Shown: positions 45,346-55,722, counted from the stretch's first letter. The stretch is 64,000 nt of DNA from an uncultured Bacteroidota bacterium (GCA_902557655.1 CACEAZ010000007.1:1-64000); one strand, 5' to 3'. Made by a program: numbers and translations. The notes: generated from the sequence alone by a model not told the origin.

Positions 45346-46659
45346 TCAGTATTTAAGCCATTTTATTAATTCTTTGTATGACGGCTTTTTTCCATACATT
45401 AAAATACCTATTCTGTAAATCTTTGCTGCAATCCAAATTATTAAAATAACGGATAAAAATAAAATTGTAATTGAAATTATTTGTTCAAAAATTGGAACTC
45501 CGTAGGGAATTCTCATCATCATCACAATGGGAGATGTTAACGGAATAAAAGAAAATATTTGAGCAACAATCCCATTTGGATCTTCTGGAACGGTTAGAAT
45601 CCCAGCATATAATGCAACAATTAAAACAATTGTTATTGGCATAAGAAACTGTTGTGCATCGGTTTGATTATCAACTGCAGCACCAATAGCAGCAAAAATA
45701 GATGAATAAAGAAGATAGCCGCCTAAAAAATAAAACAAAAAGGCTATCAAAATATTGGTGAGTGGTAAGTTAATAAAAGCTGCAATCATTTCTAAAGAAT
45801 CAGATGAAATCCCGCTGTCTTGAGATGCGCTTAACATAATTGATGCATTACCTGCATTGCTTGGCATTGATGTTATGCCAAATATTGATGTAACTATTGT
45901 AGAAAAAACAAAAAATAAAAATCCCCAAACAATGAATTGAGTAAGTCCTGCAAGGGATGTTCCTATTATTTTCCCTGTCATTAGCTGAAAAGGCTTAACA
46001 GATGAAATTACTATTTCAACAATTCTATTTGTCTTCTCTTCAATTACACTCATCATTATCATACTTCCATAAGCGAAAATAAATATATATAACAGCAATC
46101 CTAAAAACATACCAAAAAACATCTTAAGAAAACCGTCAGTTTTTGTTGTTTTTTCACCCTCGAAAGTTTCTTGAAATAAGCTAACATAAACCTTAGAATT
46201 GTTTATTTGGTTGATATCTAGTCCTTCAATTTTAAAATTTTTGCTTGTCAATATTCTTTCAAGCTGAGTTTCGATGTTATTAATCAAGGTAAATGATGGG
46301 GAGTCTTCTGAAATAAAAGAAATAGAGTCTGCGATTGCTTTTGGAGAATCAAGATTTGGTATATGTATAAGACCGTAATCAGATTTTGTTTCAGAAATAG
46401 TTTTTGCTTCCTCAAATGAAAAATTTTCTAAAAGGTTATATTTCAAAAATTCTGATGAATTTAAATTTTCATATACAAATCCGGTTTCATCAACAACAGA
46501 AATATTTTTAACTGTTTCATTATTTAAACTTGACAAATAACCTAGAAAAAAAATTAAACCTACAATAAAAAGGGGAGTCAAGAATGTAGATAAAATAAAT
46601 GTCTTATTTGTTATCTTATTTAAATATTCACGAGTTGTTATAAGAGTAAAATGACCCAT
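45346..46659 (-). CDS. ABC-2 type exporter permease (NatB-like)
   Basis: The 437-residue permease has an N-terminal helix (about 22-42), a large extracytoplasmic domain (45-180) and five or six C-terminal helices, with EEKTNRIVEIVISSVKPFQLMTGKI being the family hallmark. It pairs with the ATPase gene ending 1 bp upstream. NatAB-type transporters export sodium or small compounds; the substrate here is unknown. Confidence 0.87.
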   Translation of the reverse strand: MGHFTLITTREYLNKITNKTFILSTFLTPLFIVGLIFFLGYLSSLNNETVKNISVVDETGFVYENLNSSEFLKYNLLENFSFEEAKTISETKSDYGLIHIPNLDSPKAIADSISFISEDSPSFTLINNIETQLERILTSKNFKIEGLDINQINNSKVYVSLFQETFEGEKTTKTDGFLKMFFGMFLGLLLYIFIFAYGSMIMMSVIEEKTNRIVEIVISSVKPFQLMTGKIIGTSLAGLTQFIVWGFLFFVFSTIVTSIFGITSMPSNAGNASIMLSASQDSGISSDSLEMIAAFINLPLTNILIAFLFYFLGGYLLYSSIFAAIGAAVDNQTDAQQFLMPITIVLIVALYAGILTVPEDPNGIVAQIFSFIPLTSPIVMMMRIPYGVPIFEQIISITILFLSVILIIWIAAKIYRIGILMYGKKPSYKELIKWLKY

Positions 46660-46660
46660 A

Positions 46661-47587
46661 TTAATTATTTTTTACAGAGTTAATGAATATTTCACTTGCA
46701 CTAGGAATTACTTCTTTAAAGTGAATAACCTCTCCATTGTCATTTAAAATTTTTAGTAATTCATTTGATTTCTGAGTAGGTTTGAGATTAATATTTAATC
46801 TTAAATTATCACCTAGGGTTTTAAAAGTTGGAGTACTAGTATTGTAAAGTGTGTTTAATTGGTTTTTTAAATGACCAACATTAGATGTATTAACTGCAAT
46901 TTCAAATGTATTTGATTTAAATTTTGCCTTAATATTATCTAATTTTCCGTCTAAGATCTTATTTGATTTATTTATTAGTGCTATATCTTCACATAATTCT
47001 TCAACGGACTCCATTCTATGGGTTGAAAAAATTATAGTAGCACCTTGTTTTCGTAATTCCAAAATTTCATCCTTTATAAGATTTGCATTGATTGGGTCAA
47101 ATCCAGAAAATGGTTCATCAAAGATCAATAACTTAGGTTTGTGTAACACGGTAACAATGAACTGAACCTTTTGAGCCATCCCCTTAGATAGTTCCGTTAC
47201 TTTTTTATCCCACCAATCAGAAATTTCAAATTTTTCAAACCATTTATTTAATTCAGATTTAGCAACAGATCTGTCTAATCCTTTTAATTGTGCCAAGTAT
47301 ATAGCCTGTTCTCCAATTTTCATTTTAGGATATAAACCCCTTTCTTCCGGTAAGTAGCCTATATTTTTAATATGACTTGGTTTTAATTCAGAGTTATTAA
47401 AAAAAACCTTTCCAGAATCGGGTTGGGTAATTTGATTAATTATTCTAATCAAAGTTGTTTTTCCAGCTCCGTTTGGACCTAATAGTCCAAAAATTGATCC
47501 CTCTGGAATATTTATTGAAACATCATTTAGTGCTGTAAAATTTCCGTAGTGTTTGGAAACAGAGTCAATAGATAGGATATTATTCAT
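46661..47587 (-). CDS. ABC exporter ATPase (NatA-like)
   Basis: The 308-residue ATPase has Walker A GPNGAGKTT, signature LSKGMAQKVQF, Walker B LLIFDEPFSGFDP and STHRMESVEELC. The C-terminal 80 residues form the accessory domain of drug/sodium exporter ATPases. The signature has LSKG in place of LSGG, which is common in this subfamily. It is the first gene of the leftward run with the permease, activator and peptidase. Confidence 0.9.
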   Translation of the reverse strand: MNNILSIDSVSKHYGNFTALNDVSINIPEGSIFGLLGPNGAGKTTLIRIINQITQPDSGKVFFNNSELKPSHIKNIGYLPEERGLYPKMKIGEQAIYLAQLKGLDRSVAKSELNKWFEKFEISDWWDKKVTELSKGMAQKVQFIVTVLHKPKLLIFDEPFSGFDPINANLIKDEILELRKQGATIIFSTHRMESVEELCEDIALINKSNKILDGKLDNIKAKFKSNTFEIAVNTSNVGHLKNQLNTLYNTSTPTFKTLGDNLRLNINLKPTQKSNELLKILNDNGEVIHFKEVIPSASEIFINSVKNN

Positions 47588-47671
47588 CTAAAATTGGTTT
47601 TTCTAAATATAGTGTTATTCACCCTAGAATTGGGAGTATGAATAAATATTTAATAAAACTTTAAGAAACAA

Positions 47672-48781
47672 CTATGAAAACATGTCTTTAACCCTGTCAA
47701 AAAAAGACTTTTCTGAACTTTCTGGCTTTGGTTCAAAATGCTCGTTATCGGTCATTGATTCAAAAAATTGTTTTTGCTTTTTATCCAATGTTTTAGGAGT
47801 CCAAACATTTACATGAACCAGTAAATCTCCACTACCATAACCATTTATACTTGGGATACCTTTTCCTCTCAGTCTTAAAATTTTACCAGACTGCATTCCT
47901 GATTCTATTTTAATTCTGACTTTTCCTGAAACCGTTTCAATTTCTTTGTTAGTTCCTAATATGGCATCTGGAATACTTACATATAATTCATAATGTAAAT
48001 TATCACCTTCCCTTTGTAAATTTTTATGAGGAACTTCGTTAATTACAACTAATAAGTCACCACTAATTCCATTACCTGGAGCTTCGTTTCCTTTACCACT
48101 AACCTTTAGCTGCATATCATCTACGACTCCAGCCGGAATGGGTATTTTAACCGTTTCCTCTTTGGAAATCATTCCATTTTCATCTGCTCCGTTTGGTCTA
48201 TTATCAATAACCTGACCTGAGCCAGAACAACTAGGACATGTTGAAGACGTTTGCATTCTTCCCAGAATCGTATTCGTTACACGAGTAACCTGTCCCTTAC
48301 CATTACATTGCGGGCATGTCTTAAAAGTTGCACCGGAAGCTAACACTTTCCTTTTTACTTTTATTTTTTTCTCTACTCCGTTACAGATTTCATCTAGGGT
48401 TAGATTTACACGAACTCTTAAATTACTACCTTTTACTACCCGTCTGCCTTGTCCCCCTCCAAAGCCTCCAAAGCCACCAAAAGCACCTCCAAAAATATCT
48501 CCAAATTGGCTAAATATGTCATCCATATTCATTCCGCCTCCGAAACCTGCTCCACCACCTTGAAAAGCCTGATGACCAAACTGATCATATCTTGATTTTT
48601 TTTCAGGATTACTTAATACATCATAAGCTTCAGCAGCCTCTTTAAATTTTTCCTCTGCAGCACTATCCCCAGGATTTTTGTCTGGATGATACTTTATCGC
48701 CATTTTTCTGTAAGCTTTTTTTATTTCCGAAGCAGAAGCTCCTTTACTTACACCTAATATTTTGTAATAATCTTCTTTCAT
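47672..48781 (-). CDS. dnaJ: Chaperone DnaJ with a single zinc centre
   Basis: The 369-residue co-chaperone has a J-domain (1-70, HPD at 32-34), a Gly/Phe linker (about 74-112), and a central domain with only two CxxCxGxG motifs (156-163 and 182-189). Canonical DnaJ has four, forming two zinc sites; motifs I and IV are replaced here by [12 protein letters not shown] and [11 protein letters not shown]. Zinc centre II, the one tied to chaperone function, is kept. It stimulates DnaK ATPase. It lies 1 bp after grpE. Confidence 0.95.
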   Translation of the reverse strand: MKEDYYKILGVSKGASASEIKKAYRKMAIKYHPDKNPGDSAAEEKFKEAAEAYDVLSNPEKKSRYDQFGHQAFQGGGAGFGGGMNMDDIFSQFGDIFGGAFGGFGGFGGGQGRRVVKGSNLRVRVNLTLDEICNGVEKKIKVKRKVLASGATFKTCPQCNGKGQVTRVTNTILGRMQTSSTCPSCSGSGQVIDNRPNGADENGMISKEETVKIPIPAGVVDDMQLKVSGKGNEAPGNGISGDLLVVINEVPHKNLQREGDNLHYELYVSIPDAILGTNKEIETVSGKVRIKIESGMQSGKILRLRGKGIPSINGYGSGDLLVHVNVWTPKTLDKKQKQFFESMTDNEHFEPKPESSEKSFFDRVKDMFS

Positions 48782-48782
48782 T

Positions 48783-49298
48783 TTATTTACCTATTACAAC
48801 CTTTGGATACCTAATTACTTTTTCTCCCAACTTGTAACCCTTTTCAATTATATCGATTATTTTACCTTTCATATTTTTATCAGGTGAATCAATCTGAGTA
48901 ACTGCCTCATGATGATCAGCGTTAAATTCGTCACCTTTATTTATTTCAATCAGGCTTAGCCCCTTAGATTTTAATGAATCATAAAGTTTATTTTTAATTA
49001 AAACAATACCTTTTAAAATTTCATTGTCTTTATCTTTTTCAATCTCAATTGAAGCTCTGTCAAAATCGTCTAAAACTGGAAGTAAAGAAATCATTACTTC
49101 TTCACTTGCTGTAGAAAATAATTCAATCCTCTCTTTGGCAGTCCTTCTCTTGTAATTCTCAAACTCAGCAAAAAGCCTTAAAAACTTATCTTTCTCTAGT
49201 TTGATCTCATCTTCAAGATTAATTTCATCTGTCTGTTTTTCAACAGGATCGATTTTTTCATCCTTATCAAGTTTTTTATTAGATTTCTTTTTAGACAT
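48783..49298 (-). CDS. grpE: Nucleotide exchange factor GrpE
   Basis: This 171-residue protein has a charged N-terminal tail (1-35), a long helix ([22 protein letters not shown]) and the C-terminal beta domain with [21 protein letters not shown]. It drives ADP release from DnaK. It is coupled to dnaJ. dnaK is not in the window. Confidence 0.95.
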   Translation of the reverse strand: MSKKKSNKKLDKDEKIDPVEKQTDEINLEDEIKLEKDKFLRLFAEFENYKRRTAKERIELFSTASEEVMISLLPVLDDFDRASIEIEKDKDNEILKGIVLIKNKLYDSLKSKGLSLIEINKGDEFNADHHEAVTQIDSPDKNMKGKIIDIIEKGYKLGEKVIRYPKVVIGK

Positions 49299-49357
49299 TG
49301 TTATTTTTTTAAAGTTTAGTACAAAATTGAAGCCACATTAAAATTAATGCCAAAATG

Positions 49358-50263
49358 TCACTTTAAAATATTTATCAGTGCGCTTTCAATATCAGTAAAA
49401 TGAAACTTATAACTAGTTGATGAAATTTTTTCACTAGATATCTTTTGACTTTTAAAAAGGATAGTATGCATTTTTCCAAAAATAATTTTGAAAAATAGTT
49501 TTGGAACAGGCATTAAAAAATAAACATTACCTCTAATTTTTGAAATGGTTTTGGTAAATGTAAAATTTGAAATGGGATTTGGCGCAACACCATTGTAAAT
49601 ACCATTTAATTTCATATAAACGGCATGCAAAAATATTCCAGAAATATCATTTATATGAATCCACGATTGCCATTGCTTACCAGACCCAAAATAAACACCA
49701 AAACCAAATGACATAGGCTGAATCGTTTGTTTTAATACACCTCCTTTTTTTGACAAAACCAATCCAATCCTAATTATAGAAACATTTTTAATAATATCAT
49801 TAAAGGAATTTGTAGCTTGTTCCCACTCCTTTATCACATCTGCTAAAAAATATTTACTTCTTTCAATCTCATTTTCATCGTATTCATTGTCATAAGAAGT
49901 TGGGTAAGCTCCAATTCCACTTGCCGAAACAATGGAATCAATCTTTATTTTATTTTTTATTAATGTATTCTTTAAAAATCTCAAGCTATTTACCCTACTG
50001 CTAAGTATAATTCTTTTATTTGTTTTGGTCCAAAGTCTAAAAATAGATGCACCAGACAGGTTAATTATGACACTAACACCTTCAAAACACGAAAGGTCAA
50101 TAATATTTTTTTCAGGGTTCCAATAAAAACCTTTACAATTAAACAGACTATTAATTTTCCTCTTGCTAGTTGTTAAAAAATTTATCTTAATATTTCTTTT
50201 AAGACAATCTTCCACAATTTGAGATCCAATCAGTCCAGTTGCGCCAGTGATTAATATTTTCAT
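49358..50263 (-). CDS. TIGR01777-type NAD-dependent epimerase/dehydratase
   Basis: The 301-residue SDR protein has the nucleotide loop ITGATGLIGSQIV, INLSGASIFRLWT and SRVNSLRFL, then SASGIGAYPTSYDNE. The C-terminal DUF1731-like part is shorter than usual. This matches the YfcH/SulA-like subfamily (TIGR01777), whose reaction is not known. It is divergent from ilvE. Confidence 0.87.
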   Translation of the reverse strand: MKILITGATGLIGSQIVEDCLKRNIKINFLTTSKRKINSLFNCKGFYWNPEKNIIDLSCFEGVSVIINLSGASIFRLWTKTNKRIILSSRVNSLRFLKNTLIKNKIKIDSIVSASGIGAYPTSYDNEYDENEIERSKYFLADVIKEWEQATNSFNDIIKNVSIIRIGLVLSKKGGVLKQTIQPMSFGFGVYFGSGKQWQSWIHINDISGIFLHAVYMKLNGIYNGVAPNPISNFTFTKTISKIRGNVYFLMPVPKLFFKIIFGKMHTILFKSQKISSEKISSTSYKFHFTDIESALINILK

Positions 50264-50275
50264 TTATTTATAAAG

Positions 50276-50308
50276 TTGAAGTAAATATAATTTAAATGAT
50301 TAATTTTG
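50276..50308 (+). promoter_or_regulatory. Promoter of ilvE
   Basis: TTG (50276-50278), 22 bp and TAATTTTG (50301-50308) fit the consensus. Transcription would start after the ATG at 50310, so the true start codon should be the ATG at 50331. Confidence 0.6.
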
Positions 50309-50330
50309 CATGAATTTTATTCCTTTTAAT

Positions 50331-51386
50331 ATGGACCACAATTTGAAAATTTTAAAAACTGAAAAAAGTAAAATACAGGATGTAGATTTTAATAACTTTT
50401 CGTTTGGATCTGTATTCACAGATCACATGTTTGAATGTGATTTTATTGACGGTAAATGGATAAATCCAATAATTAAACCCTACCAAACTATTTCGGTTGA
50501 ACCCTCGGCAAGTGTATTTCATTATGGTCAAGCTATTTTTGAGGGAATGAAGGCATACAAAGACAAAAAAGATGAGGTTTGGTTATTCAGACCTGATCAA
50601 AATTTTGAAAGAATCAATAGGTCTGCAGTAAGAATGGCGATTCCTGAATTTCCAAAGGATTTATTTTTTGAGGCACTTACAAAACTCGTTGACCTTGATA
50701 GGGATTGGATTAAACAAGGAGAAGGGAGATCACTTTATATAAGGCCTTTTGTTATCGGAAATGAATATGCTATTCAAGCCGTTCCTTCAAAAAGCTATAA
50801 GTTTATGATCATTTGCGCACCAGCAACCCTATATTACACCAAAAAATTGAAGGTTAAAGTAGCTGACAAGTTTAGTAGAGCTGCTTCTGGCGGTGTAGGA
50901 TATGCTAAAGCAGCGGGTAACTATGCTGGTCAGTTCTATCCAACAAATCTTGCTAAAGAGGAAGGTTTTGACCAAATAATATGGACAGATTCAAACGAAC
51001 ATAACTATTTGGAAGAAGCAGGTACTATGAACGTATTTTTTAGAATCAATGATACACTAATAACCGCTCCAACTACTGATACAATTCTAGATGGAGTAAC
51101 CAGGAAAAGTATCATTCAAATAGCAAAAGATAACGGAATTTCTGTTGAGATTAATAAACTAAAAATTGAGGAATTAAAAACGGCAGCAAAAAACGGCAGC
51201 CTAAAAGAGATTTTTGGAACTGGAACAGCAGCTGTGGTTAGTGAAATAAAGGCGTTTCAACATAAAGGAGATCTTTATGAATTAGAGACACAAAATGATT
51301 CTTATGCTGAAAGATTAAAAGGAAATTTAGTTGGAATACAAACCAATGAACTTGACGATCCGCACAATTGGAGATTCAAGGTTTAA
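50331..51386 (+). CDS. ilvE: Branched-chain amino-acid aminotransferase
   Basis: The 351-residue fold-type IV PLP enzyme makes Val, Leu and Ile from their keto acids. Landmarks are FHYGQAIFEGMKAY, the PLP lysine in GVGYAKAAGNYAGQF, EAGTMNVFF and TDTILDGVTRKSI. The ATG at 50331 gives the family start; seven codons further up another ATG overlaps the promoter and was rejected. Its last 4 bases overlap the convergent MazG-like gene. Confidence 0.94.
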   Translation: MDHNLKILKTEKSKIQDVDFNNFSFGSVFTDHMFECDFIDGKWINPIIKPYQTISVEPSASVFHYGQAIFEGMKAYKDKKDEVWLFRPDQNFERINRSAVRMAIPEFPKDLFFEALTKLVDLDRDWIKQGEGRSLYIRPFVIGNEYAIQAVPSKSYKFMIICAPATLYYTKKLKVKVADKFSRAASGGVGYAKAAGNYAGQFYPTNLAKEEGFDQIIWTDSNEHNYLEEAGTMNVFFRINDTLITAPTTDTILDGVTRKSIIQIAKDNGISVEINKLKIEELKTAAKNGSLKEIFGTGTAAVVSEIKAFQHKGDLYELETQNDSYAERLKGNLVGIQTNELDDPHNWRFKV

Positions 51387-51769
51387 TTATTTAGAATTCC
51401 CTTGATATCAGGTTTAAAATAATTGGGTCCTTTTAAAACTTTACCGTCCTCTCGATATATCGGATTGCCATCATCACCTAATTTACTCATATTACTATTT
51501 TGTATCTCAATAAATACCTCATCGATTTTATGTTGCATTCCGTGCTCTATAATAGTACCACAAAGAATATAAAGCATGTCACCAAGAGCATCGGCAACTT
51601 CAACCAAATCGTTATTATTAGCAGCTTCTAGGTACTCTTCGTTTTCTTCTTTCATTAAATTGAAACGCAAATTGTTTTTATTGATACCCAAATCCGCTTC
51701 TGGTTGATCTAAATAATCAAGTTTAAATGCCTTATGAAATTCTTTAACAGCTAATATTTTGTCTTTCAT
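51383..51769 (-). CDS. MazG-like NTP pyrophosphohydrolase
   Basis: The 128-residue all-alpha protein has the metal motif EENEE (41-45) followed by EVADALGD (57-64), the EExxE...ExxD pattern of the MazG/PRA-PH superfamily. It has a conserved C-terminus with KLGDDGNPIYREDGKVLKGPNY. It resembles the COG4696 group, thought to hydrolyse (d)NTPs as house-cleaning. The exact substrate is unknown. Confidence 0.8.
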   Translation of the reverse strand: MKDKILAVKEFHKAFKLDYLDQPEADLGINKNNLRFNLMKEENEEYLEAANNNDLVEVADALGDMLYILCGTIIEHGMQHKIDEVFIEIQNSNMSKLGDDGNPIYREDGKVLKGPNYFKPDIKGILNN

Positions 51770-51811
51770 GATATTAATTTATTTTAATATTTATTAGTTT
51801 CGCAAAAAAAA

Positions 51812-51997
51812 ATGTTTTCACAAGGTCAATTAATTTTTGCATTATTATTTACTATATGCTTCTCTATAATTTTATTTATAGCTTATAAAAAAGATGCTAA
51901 ACTTCACAAAAAATACTATAAAGGAAGTGCCTGGGTTTTACTAGCATTTATTGGATTTATTGGCTTGATAGCAGCTATAAAATTTATTTTTGTTTAA
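51812..51997 (+). CDS. Small two-helix membrane protein
   Basis: The 61-residue product has two hydrophobic helices (6-24 and 41-59) separated by a basic loop (KKDAKLHKKYYKG). Similar proteins seem common in Flavobacteriia, judging from the pattern. No function is known. It lies alone between the MazG-like gene and crcB, with a near-match promoter box (one mismatch) at 51794-51801. Confidence 0.6.
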   Translation: MFSQGQLIFALLFTICFSIILFIAYKKDAKLHKKYYKGSAWVLLAFIGFIGLIAAIKFIFV

Positions 51998-52076
51998 GCT
52001 AACTTAACTAAAAAAAAGATTTCTTTTTTAAGAATTATAATCAAAGTATTAACAGTAAATTAGACAGTATAAATTT

Positions 52077-52448
52077 ATGAAAGGTTTTCTATTAGTTTTT
52101 TTGGGTGGTGGTCTTGGAAGTGGGCTAAGATATTTGATTTCTAATGTTATGAGTCAATATTCAAAAGTCTTACCCTATGGAACTTTTACTGTGAATATTA
52201 TAGGATGTTTATTGATGGGGATTATACTTGGATATGCTCAAAAAGAAAATGCCCTAAATAGTAGCCAGACACTTTTATTAGTTACAGGGTTTTGTGGGGG
52301 ATTCACAACATTTTCAGCTTTTGCTAATGAAAACTTAGAATTAATAAAAAACGGGGAAATATTTAACTTTTCTGTTTATACTATCGGATCTTTTCTAATC
52401 GGGGTTTTAGCTGTTTTTATCGGATTATACCTAACAAAGAATATTTAA
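52077..52448 (+). CDS. crcB: Fluoride channel CrcB/FluC
   Basis: This 123-residue, four-helix protein has the family motifs GGGLGSGLRY, GTFTVNIIGC and TGFCGGFTTFSAF, which line the fluoride pore and sodium site. Dual-topology homodimers expel fluoride. A fluoride riboswitch was looked for upstream and not found. Confidence 0.92.
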   Translation: MKGFLLVFLGGGLGSGLRYLISNVMSQYSKVLPYGTFTVNIIGCLLMGIILGYAQKENALNSSQTLLLVTGFCGGFTTFSAFANENLELIKNGEIFNFSVYTIGSFLIGVLAVFIGLYLTKNI

Positions 52449-52450
52449 AA

Positions 52451-53053
52451 TTAATTCTTAATAAAATTTTTAACTCCGGCTTTGATTCTGGTATTTAGGA
52501 AATTTTTTCTCGGAACAATTGGACACGAGAAATTCTCATCATAAACGCACTTAGGATTATATGCTTTATTAAAATCAATAATTATTGAGTCAGTTCCATT
52601 AAGGAACAAATCTAAATATCTTCCCCCTCCGTAGGTTTCATTTTCGTTAGTTTCATCCAAAAAAGGAAGAAATAAATAATTTTCATATCCCTCTACTCCT
52701 TCATATTCAAGATTTTCATAAACCGATAATTCAAATTCTTTATCTGTTATCTGAAAAAATAAATCAGCATATTTTCTTACATGAGCAGGAATATCAGTGG
52801 TTGTTTTCATTTTAAAAGGAAGACTTTCTTTTGTTTCTTCAATTTTAGCTTTTACAACATATATGGAATCAAACTCAAAAAAATCTAATCCTTGAAAATT
52901 TTTTAAATCTTTTGGCTTTAAGGGGGATACTGATGCATCTTTAAAATAATTATTTACCTGCCTTTGATATTCATTTAAATTTTCATCTTGGTATCTTTTC
53001 TCATCTCTACAAGAAAAAGAAAAAATAATGACTAATGATAACAAAGTTCTCAT
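52451..53053 (-). CDS. DUF1684 lipoprotein
   Basis: The 200-residue protein has a lipobox ending at Cys15 (FSFSC). DUF1684 signatures are clear: ETYGGGRYLDLF, IIDFNKAYNPKCVYDENFSCPIVP and a final IKAGVK. The family is widespread and uncharacterised. Its stop is 2 bp from the convergent crcB stop. Confidence 0.82.
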   Translation of the reverse strand: MRTLLSLVIIFSFSCRDEKRYQDENLNEYQRQVNNYFKDASVSPLKPKDLKNFQGLDFFEFDSIYVVKAKIEETKESLPFKMKTTTDIPAHVRKYADLFFQITDKEFELSVYENLEYEGVEGYENYLFLPFLDETNENETYGGGRYLDLFLNGTDSIIIDFNKAYNPKCVYDENFSCPIVPRKNFLNTRIKAGVKNFIKN

Positions 53054-53136
53054 AGTTTGTAAAATTAAAAATATACTTCAAAATCGAATCAATAAATTTT
53101 AATTATTAAATTTATCATTCCCCAAAATTCAAAATT

Positions 53137-55659
53137 ATGAGATTAATACTTAATTTAACTACATTACTTTTATGTTTAAATAATCTAATTGCTCAAGACT
53201 ATTATTTAAAAAATAATGGCCCATACAATGAAAATATACAAAGTCCAGAGGAATTTCTAGGATATGAAATTGGTTTCGAACATACACGCCATGATTTAAT
53301 TGTTGCTTATTTAAATTATTTGTCTTATACCTCTGAAAAAGCTGAAATAATTAAATACGGTGAGTCTCATGAAGGAAGGGATCTTATTATGCTTACAGTA
53401 TCCTCAAAAAATAACTTGATTAATCTTGACAAAATAAAACGCGAGCATATTAAATATACGGTACCCAAAAATAATCTTAAAGTCGATAAAAATTTACCAG
53501 TGATAATTAATCTTGGTTACGGGGTGCACGGGAATGAACCTTCAAGTGCCGAAGCTGCAATATTAGCCGCATACACATTAGTAGCATCAGAAAATACTAA
53601 AATTAAAAGATTAATTGAAAACTCAGTAGTTTTTATTGACGCAACAATTAACCCAGATGGAAGAGACAGACATTCACAATGGGCAAATCAATACAAATCC
53701 ATAAATCTTGTTGCTGATAGTAATGATGCTGAACATAATGAAATGTGGCCAAAAGGAAGAACAAATCACTATTGGTTTGATTTAAATAGAGATTGGTTGT
53801 TAGCAATTAACCCCGAGAGTAGAGGAAAACTTAAATGGTATCATAGTTGGTACCCAAATGTGGTTACTGATTTTCATGAAATGGGAACAAATAGTAATTA
53901 CTTTTTTGAACCAATGAAAAGAAATGCTTCTTTGAAACCATTAATTCCAGATGAAAACTATAGCGTTTTAAGTCCAATTTTTGCAGAATACTATGTGAAA
54001 GCCCTAGACAGTATTGGATCATTTTATTATACCAAAGAATCTTTTGATGAAACCTACCCTGGTTACGGCTCTTCATATCCTGATGTTCAGGGAGCTGTAG
54101 CTATCTTGTTTGAACAAGCAAGTTCTAGAGGACATCTACAAGAAACAAATTACGGCTCAATGTCTTTTGGGTTTACAATAAGAAATCAATATTTATCAAG
54201 TATCGCTACTGTTGAAGCAGCAGTAGACAACAAAGATCTGTTAAGAGATTATCAAAGAAGGTTTTTTAATTCATCAGTGAATGAATTCAAAGATGAAAAA
54301 ATAAAAGCATATGAGTTTGGAGACATGTATGATCAAAACAGAAACAAAGCCTTCATCGATAAACTTTTACTTCACAAAATTAAGGTCTTTAATAGCAAAG
54401 GTAGGTTTGTAGTTCCTGTGAATCAAGGACAGTCAAGGATGGTAAAAAACTTCTTTGAAACACATAGTAAATACGTTGATAGTGTATTTTATGATGCATC
54501 TGCATGGAGTGTTTCTAACATATACAATATGAAGTCTAAGAAATTAAAAAGTTTTTTTGGAGAATCTGAAATAAAGAGGACTGAAAATTTTATAAAAAAC
54601 ATCAAGGTTAATAAGTCAAACTATGCATATATTTTAGATTGGGATGACTACAATGCTGCTGCCGCGCTTAACCTTTTACAAAAAAATGAAATTATAACTT
54701 ATTCAGCATTCAAGCCATTCACTGTAAAAGTTAACGGAACAAATTCGGTTAAAGAATTTAATTATGGTTCAGTTTTAATCCCTGTAAGTAAACAAAAAAT
54801 ATCTTCCGAAAAATTATTTTCAATTATTAAAGAAATGCAAGAAAAATTTGAAGTACCAGTTTATAATTCTGAGTCTGGGTACAGTATAAATGGTATTGAT
54901 CTTGGGAGTAATAATTTTAGAATTAATAAGCCAGTAAAGGTTGCAATGCTTATAGGAGAAGGTGTGAATTCCTATGAAGCTGGTGAGGTATGGCACCTGT
55001 TAGATACACGAGTGGGGTTACCTCTTACCAAAATTAAACTTGACCAATTTGATAGAATTTCATTAGATAAGTATACAACTTTAGTTATGGTTTCGGGGTC
55101 ATACAATCAATTGGATAAAAAACAGATTGATAAAATTGGAAATTGGATTGGAGACGGAAATACACTTATTACAATTGCTGGAGGATCAAGTTGGGCTATT
55201 AATAATGAACTGATCAATGAAACTTTGGTTAAATCAGAAAATGACACTACTTATTCAAGAAAAAGATATGTAGATGCTAGTGAGTATATCGGAAGAGAAA
55301 GAATTGGTGGTGTAATACTTAATACTGATTTGGATTTGACCCATCCCCTTGCCTTTGGATATCATGATAAATCAATACCCGTATATAAAAATAATAATGT
55401 ATTTATAAATAAAACCAAAGACGATTATTCTTCTGTAGCAACTTACTCTGATGAATTTCACATTGATGGATATATTTCTGAATTAAATAAAAGAGATTTT
55501 ATTCCAGGTTCAGCTTCGCTAATTGTTTCTAAAATTGGATTGGGTAGAGCAATATTATTTGCTGATAATCCAAACTTTAGAGGAACTTGGTATGGAACAA
55601 ATAAATTATTCCTTAATGCTATATTTTTAGGCGATAATATTTCCGTTCCATCAAAATAA
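53137..55659 (+). CDS. Secreted M14-family zinc carboxypeptidase
   Basis: This 840-residue protein has a signal peptide (1-19, ending LIAQ) and an N-terminal M14 domain. Zinc ligands H131 and E134 are in GVHGNEPSS, with the third histidine in TDFHEMG and the catalytic glutamate in LFEQASSRG. NPDGRDRHSQW is the substrate-binding loop. The C-terminal part (from about 580) has a glutamine-amidotransferase-like fold (VAMLIGEGVNSYEAGEVWHLLD), seen in large Bacteroidota members. It would degrade exported peptides. No type IX sorting domain is seen. Confidence 0.88.
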   Translation: MRLILNLTTLLLCLNNLIAQDYYLKNNGPYNENIQSPEEFLGYEIGFEHTRHDLIVAYLNYLSYTSEKAEIIKYGESHEGRDLIMLTVSSKNNLINLDKIKREHIKYTVPKNNLKVDKNLPVIINLGYGVHGNEPSSAEAAILAAYTLVASENTKIKRLIENSVVFIDATINPDGRDRHSQWANQYKSINLVADSNDAEHNEMWPKGRTNHYWFDLNRDWLLAINPESRGKLKWYHSWYPNVVTDFHEMGTNSNYFFEPMKRNASLKPLIPDENYSVLSPIFAEYYVKALDSIGSFYYTKESFDETYPGYGSSYPDVQGAVAILFEQASSRGHLQETNYGSMSFGFTIRNQYLSSIATVEAAVDNKDLLRDYQRRFFNSSVNEFKDEKIKAYEFGDMYDQNRNKAFIDKLLLHKIKVFNSKGRFVVPVNQGQSRMVKNFFETHSKYVDSVFYDASAWSVSNIYNMKSKKLKSFFGESEIKRTENFIKNIKVNKSNYAYILDWDDYNAAAALNLLQKNEIITYSAFKPFTVKVNGTNSVKEFNYGSVLIPVSKQKISSEKLFSIIKEMQEKFEVPVYNSESGYSINGIDLGSNNFRINKPVKVAMLIGEGVNSYEAGEVWHLLDTRVGLPLTKIKLDQFDRISLDKYTTLVMVSGSYNQLDKKQIDKIGNWIGDGNTLITIAGGSSWAINNELINETLVKSENDTTYSRKRYVDASEYIGRERIGGVILNTDLDLTHPLAFGYHDKSIPVYKNNNVFINKTKDDYSSVATYSDEFHIDGYISELNKRDFIPGSASLIVSKIGLGRAILFADNPNFRGTWYGTNKLFLNAIFLGDNISVPSK

Positions 55660-55722
55660 ATTAAGAAAATATATAAAAAGCTGAAAAAGAATGGAAATTA
55701 AATCAACTTGGTTTATTTAGTT

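Noticed and set aside
51998-52076. Possible fluoride riboswitch before crcB
   Set aside because: The gap lacks the conserved riboswitch segments; it has only an A/T-rich imperfect hairpin.
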